Shown here: positions 55,138-64,000 of the stretch, piece after piece | How positions within the stretch are numbered: the first letter of the stretch is position 1 | Layout: each line of letters opens with the position of its first letter | Source of the DNA: Gigaspora margarita | Taxonomy: Eukaryota > Glomeromycota > Glomeromycetes > Diversisporales > Gigasporaceae | Assembly (NCBI GenBank): GCA_009809945.1 | Contig: WTPW01000026.1 | Span: 903,492 to 967,491, forward strand | Direction of reading: 5' to 3' | DNA: 64,000 nucleotides | Notes under the pieces: model-generated | The model's database searches: none | Told to the model about the DNA's origin: nothing | The model's input: only the letters and a program-made list of their open reading frames with translations | Position numbers and translations under genes: made by a program

Positions 55138-55157
55138 GGTGGCGCTTAAGCGCCACC
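55138..55157. repeat. Perfect 20-bp palindrome, copy B
   Basis: GGTGGCGCTTAAGCGCCACC, identical to 18638-18657 and preceded by the same caaca. It is followed by ttacatttgtagtag, like the start of the satellite at 18.66 kb. Confidence 0.85.
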
Positions 55158-55209
55158 CTCTTATTAATTACATTTGTAGTAGCATATAGTATAATTGAAT
55201 TATTATCTT

Positions 55210-55510
55210 CTGTCGATGATCTTCCAAATTTTCGATTATCTTAACTAATGGTGACCGAACCGTTAAAAAAAAAAAACAGGTAGATCATTTCCTTCGAACT
55301 AACCACATGCACAAATATTGTAATACAATAGTTAACGATTTATCTAAAGATTGGTGGCGAATGATGGATGATGAAATGATCAATGGTTGCAAATGCCAAT
55401 TGACAAAAAGATCTACGTGTTGATGGTGATAAATGATGGATGACGAAAAGATCAACAGTTGCGAATGCCAAATGACGAAAAGATCTACGGGTTGAAGGAC
55501 GAAACGAAAA
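55210..55510. other. Unassigned insert with a short tandem repeat
   Basis: No gene. A ~70-bp unit containing aaaagatctacg and aatgatggatgacgaaa is present about twice (55355-55500). It interrupts the 3' flank of F-box copy 7, which resumes near 55520. Confidence 0.4.
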
Positions 55511-55928
55511 ATTTTAGTTTAGATTTCAATCAAAATAGTACCAGGCTTAAAAACAGTCTAAATTTAAAACTACAAGAAATTCCATTATGGAGGACTGATA
55601 TATAAATATTTGGGTCAGTATTTAAGATTGCATTTTGGTGAGGTATTTCATTTTGAGGATTTCATTTATAGAGATCTGATCTATATTATATCACTAGATT
55701 GTGGATAAGGATAAACTTTTACCTCAATTAAAATTGGATTTCAAATATTAACTATCAATTTTAACCGATAAACGCTGAAGTATTTCAATAAAAGTATTTT
55801 AAATCATTATGTTACTAAATTTTTTTTGATTCACTATTTTATTATATGTGTATTAAAAAATATCACAACTTTAAAAATTAATAAATGATGCTAACTTGTC
55901 TAAAGATTAGAAAATTTAGATATAGAAA

Positions 55929-57410
55929 TTAGCAGTTAACAGCAATGCGTCTACATGATATCAATGTAACATATTTTTCCACATCTTTTTTAATATTATC
56001 ATCCAAATCTATGGATGCACCTACATAATTCAAAGTTCTTATTCGTATGCAAAATTCAATCAATGCTTTAGCTCCTTTCTCGTCATCAATGTGATCAATT
56101 AGTAGATATTTTAAAGGTGCATAACAATTAGTGAATAAAATATCAATATATGATCTTAAACAAGAATTCCTTATGTCAAGATACTGCAATGTTAATGGCA
56201 ATAGTTTTGCAAACTGCATAACTAGTATTTTTGGCTCATCCTCTAGTATTTCATAAAAATCCCATAAAGTAAGAAATTGAAGTTTTTGTAAATTGCAAAT
56301 AAGCTCAAAGAATTGTGTGGAAAATTCAACATCCGTAAGGTTGAGATATGTAATATTCGGACAGAAGGACTTAAGTGTTTCAAATAATACAGATTTTTCC
56401 TGAATTGGTTCATCTGTTGTTACAAGACTTAGTCGTTGTAATAATGAGCCAGACTTTTTTAAAAATTGTACTATATTTGATGCATCAATAATGTAACAAG
56501 TAATTTCTAAAGTATTGAGGCTTGCCTCTAATATATTTAAATTACTACAATCATAGATACGAAGAATTCCTAAATTTTTACAATTCATTAGCACTTTGAA
56601 CTCTGTGTTACAAGAACAACTCTCTATTATGACTTCGTTTAATGACTTATTTTGACTATCTAAAGATGAAATAATGCCGTTGAACTCTGTAAGATATTCT
56701 TTACCGATGAAGCTAAACTGTCTAAGTTGTTCTTGTGATTTAATAATACGTTCAAGCGCATGAAGTGTTTGTAGTTCATAATCAGGATAAAGTTCAAGTT
56801 TCAAAACATTAATTTTCGTAGAGTTTTTTTCCAAGATTTCTAATAATGCAGTGACGCTTTCGATGTTAAAGTCTGATCCTCCCAATGATAAATCTTGAAG
56901 TCGTGAGAAAAATTGTTCATTTCGTCTTAATGAGTATAAGATTTCTGGATTGATTTCTTGATAAAAATATAAATCTAATTTTTGCAAAGTGGCCCCACTC
57001 TCAACAAATAATTTAAATAATATATTAGCTAGGCGATCAATTGATTTGTATAGTTTTGAACTAGAAATTTGGGAATCTGACCATTTTCTAACCATCGTTT
57101 CTAGACTGCTTAAATCCAAAACTTTCAGAAATTTTGCATAATTAAATAATGTTTTTGGAAATTTTGTATTTATTCCACATTCATTCAAAACTAACTTTTC
57201 GTTTTCGTCAAGATATGAAAAATAGTGAGAAATAAATAATGGATTTTGACAAAATGAAAAAGGATTTTGCCAAATAAAAGGAATTGACATTTTACACCAA
57301 TGTCGGCTCACAAGTGCACATGAGTATAAAGAATAAAATTCATTATTTAAATTATTAAGGACAATTTCCATTAATTCTGGCATATCGCCCATAAACATTT
57401 TTGATGCCAT
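55929..57410 (-). CDS. F-box/leucine-rich-repeat protein, copy 7 (493 aa)
   Basis: This is an intact single-exon frame starting MASKMFMGDMPELMEI. The F-box is at residues ~10-52 (VSRHWCKMS, IPFIWQNPF), then leucine-rich units (NCKNLGILRIYDC, CPNITYLNLTDVEF, LQYLDIRNSCLRSYIDILF). The N-terminal middle resembles copies 2 and 5 (LSSLETMVRKW), while residues ~170-260 resemble copies 1 and 3 (FNIESVTALLEILEKN). This suggests a mosaic from gene conversion. It probably acts as an SCF substrate adaptor. Other copies reinforce the start. Confidence 0.85.
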   Translation of the reverse strand: MASKMFMGDMPELMEIVLNNLNNEFYSLYSCALVSRHWCKMSIPFIWQNPFSFCQNPLFISHYFSYLDENEKLVLNECGINTKFPKTLFNYAKFLKVLDLSSLETMVRKWSDSQISSSKLYKSIDRLANILFKLFVESGATLQKLDLYFYQEINPEILYSLRRNEQFFSRLQDLSLGGSDFNIESVTALLEILEKNSTKINVLKLELYPDYELQTLHALERIIKSQEQLRQFSFIGKEYLTEFNGIISSLDSQNKSLNEVIIESCSCNTEFKVLMNCKNLGILRIYDCSNLNILEASLNTLEITCYIIDASNIVQFLKKSGSLLQRLSLVTTDEPIQEKSVLFETLKSFCPNITYLNLTDVEFSTQFFELICNLQKLQFLTLWDFYEILEDEPKILVMQFAKLLPLTLQYLDIRNSCLRSYIDILFTNCYAPLKYLLIDHIDDEKGAKALIEFCIRIRTLNYVGASIDLDDNIKKDVEKYVTLISCRRIAVNC

Positions 57411-57600
57411 GAATTACTTGTGTTGACAAGAAAGAGTTAAGTCCGGTACAATCGGATATGTATAGTATAGTATATATATATATTCATCAGTGTAACATTG
57501 ATACGCGGAAACACGTGGATGGATCTACGTGGCGTAGCGTTAATTGGTGGTTGGTTATGATCAGTCCGAAATTAGTTTTAGGGTAGCTGCGCACTATCGA
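57411..57600 (-). promoter_or_regulatory. Conserved upstream region of F-box copy 7
   Basis: CACGTG at 57512-57517, about 102 bp before the ATG, sits in a shortened block; the cgtgtacaacatattgtgag segment of other copies is deleted. The downstream agggtagctgcgc piece is retained, but the tgataaatta stretch is lost. Confidence 0.45.
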
Positions 57601-58096
57601 TTATTTCATTTCAGCTATGTTTTACCAATTATATTTGTGCTTAACAATCATTACATCATGTATTGTTATCTTTTTATATTCAGCTTCTTTTTATTTTTAA
57701 GTATACTATTGACAAGAGGGCGAATTAGATTACTCATAACATGCTGTACTCAGGCGTGGGACAAGGTAAATAAGTTGAAAGAAAATCAAAATACGATTAA
57801 GCTATTAAGGATATTAGTTACAGTTTTTAAATTCTATAAATTCACATATAATCTGACAACAAGACAGAATAAAATTTATTAATTAAGTATGCCTACTGTT
57901 ACATAAAAAAATAACGTGACCTTTGAATTTAAAAAACAATTGATACATGATAAATAAGCGAATCTACTTCCGTATTATTTCACCAATAAATACTTAATAG
58001 GCAACTTAGTCCATAGACAGTTAATATACAGACAAGACTATTTTACAGATAAATTTTGTAGACAAGATATTTCACCAACAATTTTTTTTGTAATTA
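57601..58096. other. 5' flank of F-box copy 7
   Basis: The long form of the shared flank (cacatataatctgacaacaa, then ttcaccaataaatac). It lacks the hAT MITE found in copies 1 and 3, so it shows the empty site. No gene. Confidence 0.55.
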
Positions 58097-58356
58097 CCGT
58101 AGTGCACTGACCAAAGTACCCCCTTTTCCAATACCCCCATTGCAAAATACCCGGTGCAAAGCACAAGATCTCTATTAATTAAATATACGTTTTTTAAATT
58201 TTTAGACTGCTTATTGTAAGTGTGAAATGTGTAAATGCTTAAAATTTTTTTTCTTTTGGCACAGACCCGCTGCCGTATAATATACCCAGGTCTTTTGTAA
58301 GTTTTTTGACGGGTATTTGGTATAAAACCCCGGGTATTTTGGTCAGTGCACTACGG
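58097..58356. mobile_element. TA-flanked MITE, 260 bp
   Basis: Inverted ends CCGTAGTGCACTGACCAAA-like with TA on both sides; copy 3's flank near 17450 is the empty site. The arms contain tacccc and gggtattt motifs. The minus frame at 58239-58448 overlaps it and is not a gene. Confidence 0.75.
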
Positions 58357-59722
58357 TACTCCAATTTTAATTTAAACATACTATATGGGCGAAAAAATCC
58401 AGTTAAAATGTTGTGATTATTAAAAATTAGCTGATATAATGATATCAATCAGTACATATGCACAAAAATTTATAATTAGGTCACTTCAGTTATAAAAATT
58501 TATAAACAATCAGATTATATTCGCACCAAAATTCATAAGTGATTCTTAAGGAATTCATAATCGGGTTTATAATTTCTGATCAAATAATCACTTTTAGGGT
58601 GTTCTCAAGCAACTAATCAACCTGTTGAAACGGGTCTAAGTGTAAATTTTTATTAACGAAAAATATGTTTAATGAATAAATTGTATGCACTTGATAAAAG
58701 TTTAATACGTCAGAAAGAAAAATTTTATTAACGGAACTAATTTTTGTCCGATTATATTTAGTATGCCAATTTTCAACTAGACTTTGGAAAAATAAGAGCC
58801 TTTTATTTCAAATTAGAGTACATATTTCTTTATACTCACATCACAAATAAAATGAAATTAATGATAAATGTCCGTAAATTTAGTTGATAATTGCTTTCTA
58901 TGCTCATACACTAAATTATTGTTTATACTCAATCTAAAATAAAATTATAAAGAATAAATATTTATAAATTTGGATGGCTTAATTAAATTCTTAGATTAAT
59001 AAATGATTTTATGTTTCGTGTTAATTATGAGCTCGTGTAATTTATTATGAATACTTTTATTAATAAAGTTTTTCACACTCATACATCAAATTTTTCGAAC
59101 AAAGGAATTAAATGGTAAATATCATGAATATTTATAAATATTTGCAATATAAGTATAATAATAAAATAAAATAAATAGCATTAATTAGCTTGAACAAATT
59201 ATTTAAATAATTGTGATAAAGCTTTTTTTATTTTTATCATTATAATTTAAATATGTTAATTAATAGAATTACTATTTTCAGCTAATTTTAAATATTTTTA
59301 CAGCTATCTAATGTCATCTATATGAAAAATTTGTTTATAAATATATATATATATATATATCTAAATCACTTGTTTTCTATGTTATGAAAACTAAAACTTT
59401 TTTGTGTGACCTTATAAAATTTTAATATTTATTTTTTATCTTTATAAAAAAACATAATCTAAATATAACAAAGATTACAAAAAATATTATAATTTTTTAA
59501 AACTTATAAATTTTATCTTTGCACTTTGACAAACATTTTTGAACCCTTAAATTTATACCTTTATAATCTTAATACAAATTATAACAATTTAAATTAGTAA
59601 GATTTTATTATATGTGTATTAAAAAAACATCACAACTTCAAAAATTAATAAATGATGCTAATTTATCTATAGATTAGTTATAAACTTTTTATAAGTAATC
59701 AAAAGAAATTTATATGTAGAAA
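58357..59722. other. 5' flank of copy 7 joined to the 3' flank of copy 8
   Basis: Noncoding and collinear with 17450-18640 and 26620-28200. It includes a (TA)n run at 59339-59360. A part of the 3' flank between the ttagtaagatttt and tattatatgtgtatt blocks (near 59600) is deleted relative to other copies. Confidence 0.55.
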
Positions 59723-61054
59723 TTAGCAGTTAACAACAATGCGTTCACATGGTATCAATGTAACATATTTTTCCACATCTTTTTTAATATTACACCCTCA
59801 TAATTCAAAGTTTTTCTTCGTATGCAAAATTTGATAAACGCTTTAGCTCCTTTCTCGTCATCAAGGTAATCACTTAGTAGATATTTTAAAGGTGCATAGC
59901 AATTATTGAATAAAATATCAATATATGAACTAATACAAGATCTCCTTAAGTCAAAGATACTGTAATGTTACCGGTAATAGTTTTGCAAACTGCATAACTA
60001 GTATTTTTGGTTCATCCTCTTGTATTTCATTAATATCCCATAAAGTAAGAAATTGAAGTTTTGGTAATTTACCAATGAGCTCAAGGAATTGTGTGGAAAA
60101 TTTAACAATTGTAAGGTTGAGATATGTAACATTTCTAGTAATAACGACATTTCTCGAGTTGAAAATGAAGCAAGCTTTAGTCGTTGTAATAACGTGTCAG
60201 ATTTTTTTTAAAATTGGTACTATACTCGATGCATAGATCGGGTAACAGGCAATTTCTAAAGTTTTAAGGTTTGCCTCTAATATATTTAGATTAACACAAT
60301 CATAAATACGAAGAATTCCTAAATTTTTACAATTCAATAACATCTTGAACTCTGTGTTACAAGTACATCTCTGTATTATAACTTCGTGTAATGACTTATT
60401 TGACTCTCTAAAGATGAAATAATGCCGTGGAATTCTGTAGTATAATCTTCTCCGCCGATTAACCTAAACTTTCTAAGATGTTCTTGTGATTTAATAATAC
60501 ATTCAAGTTCATGAACTATTCGTAGTTTATAATAAGAATAAAGTTCAAGTTCCAAAGCATTAATTTTTGTAGTGTTTTTTGCCAAGATTCCTAATAATGC
60601 AATAGCACTTTTGATGTTAAATTTTAATATTCTACCCAATGATAAATCTTGAAGTTGTGAGAAAAATTGTTCATTTCGTCCTAATGAGTAGATTGGTTTC
60701 TTGATAAAAATGTAAATCTAATTTGTGCAAAGTGGCCCCGATTTTCCAACCTTTATTGTTAGCCTAATTAAATTGAGAACCTTTAGAAATTTTGCATAAT
60801 TAAATAACGTATTTGAAAATTTTCATTTATTCAATATGAATTTATCGTTTTCATCAAGAGATGAAAAATATTGAGAAATAAATGATGGATTTTGATAAAT
60901 GAAATAGGATTTTGCAAAGAATAGGAATTGACATTTTACACCAATGTCGGCTCACAAGTGCACACGAATATAAAGATTAAATTTCATTATTTAAATTATT
61001 AAGAATAATTTCCATTAATTCGGGCATATCGCCCATAAACATTTTTGATGCCAT
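59723..61054 (-). pseudogene. F-box/leucine-rich-repeat pseudogene, copy 8
   Basis: The start codon lies at 61054 (complement of gatgccat) and the stop equivalent at 59723. Similarity covers the full length but many indels destroy the frame. About 20-30 bp are lost at the CPNITYLNL region near 60130. A base is gained in a T run near 60208. A large deletion spans the segment between the F-box and the ESGATL motif (60735-60760). Indels also occur in the F-box part near 60890-60930. The best surviving piece is 60376-60639 (ALLGILAKNTTKINAL). It resembles copies 1 and 4 most. Confidence 0.85.
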
Positions 61055-61383
61055 CAATTACTTATGCTGTACGTATAAACAAGAAAGGGTTAAGTTTGGT
61101 ACAATCGGATATGTATTCGTCTGCGTAACATTGATACATGTACAACATACTGTGAGCCGTGAAATGCATCCTGGAAGCATGGATGCATCTATGTGGCGTA
61201 GCGTTAATTTGGTGGATGATCAGTCCGAAATTAGTTTTACCAGCAATAAAAGCATTAGGGTAGCTGCGCGATGTACAGGAACGTCATTAGAGTGCATTTT
61301 AAATCTTCAGAAATAGCGCTTATTTATATTCTTATATTTTATAATTAATATTATGATAAATTATTTTCAAGAGTTAAAACTTT
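61055..61383 (-). promoter_or_regulatory. Decayed upstream region of pseudogene copy 8; end of array homology
   Basis: The shared block is recognisable (tgtggcgtagcgttaattt, gggtagctgcgcg) but the CACGTG has been replaced (ctggaagcatggatgc). Homology to the other units stops after gagttaaaactt near 61383, the apparent edge of the amplified region in this window. Confidence 0.5.
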
Positions 61384-63050
61384 TATACTAGGAACGGAGT
61401 GATGAAATCACGTAGTGTATGGTTATAAGGCGATCCAAATTGATGTATCTCCGCAAAATCTTGGATCCGATTGGTCCTCGTGACCCTAGCTGTCGCATGC
61501 TGTTTATTTTTCACGTATCAAGTATCACATTGTATGCTGATACTGCTTGTCTTTTGATTTGTTAATGTGACTATGATAAGACATCTGACCGTTAAAAAAA
61601 AAGCTTTTATCTGTGGAATGAAATTACAAATGCTATAACAACCAATAGTGAAATTGTGCTTTTTTGACGTAAATATCGGTGGCCCGATACAAATTTGCAT
61701 ATCTATTCTTTCGATATTTGGCATTTTTCTTTTTTTTTGCGGGATTTTTTACTGGGTTGATTAAATGATAATCTCTGATTATCAAAGATGAGAACGAAGA
61801 ATTTGTTAATCATTAATGCCCNTGAATTTTCCAAATTTGCTTTGTTGTTTGATTACCTAATATATANAAACTATTTTGAGCAAAAAATAGCTAAAAAAGT
61901 CAATCAAATGTTCTGCAAATTTGAAAGCGTTTTGTATAATAGTCTTAAGTTCAAGAACAAGTGCAAGCGCAAGTGCAAAAACAAATGCAAGTGCAAGTGC
62001 AAGAACAATTGCTCCACGATAGGTAAAAAAAATCATGATAGTAATAAATAATAGTGAATATATTAGCAAATACTAAGAAAAAAGTACATTCCGCTAAAGA
62101 TTTAGATGATTGATATCTAGATTTTTCTGTTTTTCGTAAATGTTTGGTCAGAATTTTTGCTATCCAGATTATTTGATAATTACTAATTTTCTTGGCNATG
62201 ATCGGGTGTGCTAAAACTAATGAAGCAAGTTATTATGCTTAACTCTTTTGATTGGTTATACATTCCATGATCAAAAATGCTAACGCTAAAATATCGATGA
62301 GCAAGTTATGATCAAGAATGTTATTACAATTCAAATTCTAATAATTNTACCAAATCAACCCTTAACCGCATACAGTATTGTATATCGATTTGTATTTACA
62401 GTAAAAGCATTTCTGCATGTGATACATTTGGAAGAGTCCGATTTAATCAAAATCAAGTTTGGATCTTGATTAGGGATGGGTCCGGTCGGTTAATAACCGT
62501 AACCAATATTGACAAATCAGGGAATGTTAACCAACTAGTNNAAATTGTGATTTACATATACACTGTGTTACACAACATAGATTAGATGTATAAATAAATA
62601 TTTTTTTTATTTCCCGTTGTTACTATAGCAATAACTCTGCACCTCAAAATCACAGCATTTCTTTATANTACCCGGTCTTATGATTATCATTTTCCCTTAT
62701 ATAATAATTAATTTATCATACTTCCGATTGTCCCACCTTACTAATTTTATCCTTCGTCCCTCCTTTATTATTAATTTTANCCTTNACCCTTTNCTAATTT
62801 GTTAATCCATATTACCCTATGTTATTACCATATACTGTTGGCCCTTCCCAAACCGATCCTGTCAAAACTGATAACCTGTCATAATCGGTTAAAAATCGAT
62901 CTACCAGGCCTGTTCCTTAATTCATACCCGATAATCTGCCATTTCTGATATCTAATAGTCCAAACACATAAGTTCCCAATTCATCATATGTTGCCACATG
63001 CTTAAGGACCAATCAGAATCGTGAATTTAATAATGTATAAAAAGATCGAT
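61384..63050. other. Non-array sequence with scattered undetermined bases
   Basis: No convincing gene. A plus-strand frame at 61788-62051 encodes 87 residues whose end (KNKCKRKCKNKCKCKCKN) comes from a hexamer repeat, so it is not called. Several N bases lie between 61822 and 62785. At 62467 a TAGGGATGGGTCCGG start resembles the hAT end at 35746, but its partner end was not located. Confidence 0.4.
61948..62007. repeat. Short aagtgc hexamer repeat
   Basis: A run of imperfect aagtgc/aaatgc units within the small frame at 61788-62051. Confidence 0.6.
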
Positions 63051-63058
63051 TAATAATA

Positions 63059-63412
63059 AAATTCGTCAAATTTTCTCAAAATTTGACAGATGATTTCTCC
63101 CTAACTACTAATTCAAGTCAGCTCAAAATTTTAATATAGATAATATATATATTTATTTATAAGTTACAAAAATTTCAGCTAATTTGGATCGATGGTTCTT
63201 GAGAAACTGCTTGTATACGATAGACAATTTTTTAAAAAAATTAACCATCATATACAAGCGATTTCTCAAGAATCATCGATCCAAATTAGCTGAACTTTTA
63301 GTATATTATAAATGAATATATACATTATCAATAGTAAAATTTGAGCTGATTTAAATTAGTAGTTATCGAGAAAACTTCCGTCAAAGTTTGAGAAAATTTG
63401 ANGAATTTTATA
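63059..63412. mobile_element. Imperfect palindromic foldback element, ~354 bp
   Basis: Arms of about 170 bp mirror each other around 63235. Matching pairs are aaattcgtcaaattttctc / gagaaaatttgangaattt, and ctaatttggatcgatg / catcgatccaaattag. Arms have diverged by several indels. Target duplication unclear. Confidence 0.6.
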
Positions 63413-64000
63413 AAAATCATTAGTACTGGTTCTGTAATTTGATTGGTAGATTAGCAATAATCCTGCCATGTAATTTTTCCAAATCCGATAACCTCCCAAA
63501 GCCGATACAAAACTTGTCCACCATGCATACCAGTTTGGGAGGGCTGACAGTTCTAATCTCTATACTTCAATTCGGGTACCCATATGTGACAAATTCCAGG
63601 CTGAAGATCACATCCGAAATCAAATTTCATAGATTGGAACCAATAAAATCACATGATCTTGTGTAATAAAACAAATGCAAAAAAATATAAGAAATTGAAA
63701 AAATTGCAACTAACATGAAATTTTACTGAGAAAACTAACACCTGACCCTAATGTAAAAGTTTTCAGCATGAAATTTTGCTATAGGATGAATTTTTAGATA
63801 CTAAATATGTAGGAAAATTTTGAGACACTATGACCTAACATTTTGAGACCGGTAGTNCAGAATTTGCATGACATAAGGACTATCCTTCATTCTGGGTCTG
63901 TTNGCTTTAATACTTTTGATTGGACGTAGTTGAAAAATGTGACATGAACATGAGAAGGTCAGTATTATGATGTCTCTATACTTCAATTCTGGGTCTGTTC
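63413..64000. other. Unassigned end of window
   Basis: No gene recognised. A short phrase (ctctatacttcaattc) appears at 63557 and again at 63974, and ctgggtctgtt at 63892 and 63990, hinting at a partial repeat running out of the window. Confidence 0.3.

Noticed and set aside
61788-62051. 87-residue frame with Lys/Cys repeats
   Set aside because: Contains undetermined bases and ends in a hexamer repeat; no family recognised.

Overview
The window looks like a repeat-rich, very AT-rich piece of a fungal nuclear genome. The best guess is an arbuscular mycorrhizal fungus (Glomeromycotina, Rhizophagus-like). The guess rests on intronless ~500-residue F-box/leucine-rich proteins in a lineage-specific array, Crypton-like tyrosine recombinases, MULE relics, many short terminal-inverted-repeat elements and TTAGGG-like tracts. 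The organism is inferred, not proven.

The backbone is a head-to-tail array of one F-box gene family, all on the minus strand. Five copies are open (2253-3752, 10818-12299, 14571-16073, 33794-35275, 55929-57410). Four are broken or relics (30163-31685, about 32050-32972, 38064-39935, 59723-61054). Each copy carries homologous 3' and 5' flanks, so almost all DNA between them is duplicated flank into which transposons have jumped. The flanks record the duplication history. The two-gene block 10.8-16.1 kb matches the block 33.8-39.9 kb, including a shared MITE, a shared flank deletion junction and a shared ~190-bp tandem duplication. Open copies share an upstream block with a CACGTG motif about 100-140 bp before the start codon. 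The array homology ends near 61383.

Because paralogous flanks supply empty sites, many insertions can be delimited to the base with target-site duplications. hAT-type 8-bp duplications flank 4414-5531, 6619-6862, 7687-8478, 9593-9786, 16766-17177, 24050-24372, 28210-30218, 35746-36121 (a perfect 376-bp palindrome) and 39325-39688. TA duplications flank 339-1583, 4789-5494, 6115-7037, 12617-12858, 20715-21103 and 58097-58356. A TTAA duplication flanks 51889-52533. Several are nested.

Larger insertions are as follows. A degenerate ~3.4-kb satellite lies at 19.2-22.6 kb. A ~3.3-kb structure with ~0.6-kb inverted arms lies at 23.1-26.35 kb. A minus-strand LTR-retrotransposon relic lies at 39963-45712. 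A MULE transposase relic with a SWIM zinc finger lies at about 48.65-51.0 kb. A Crypton-like tyrosine recombinase pseudogene lies at 52873-54368.

The most unusual object is that recombinase element. It is bounded by ~42-bp inverted repeats starting TTTATTCCC, with a ~167-bp palindrome abutting only its left end. A second insertion inside one LTR (44581-45504) has the same plan: a palindrome ending AATAACT, then an inverted repeat starting TTTATCCC. They may be an undescribed class of tyrosine-recombinase transposon with its non-autonomous partner.
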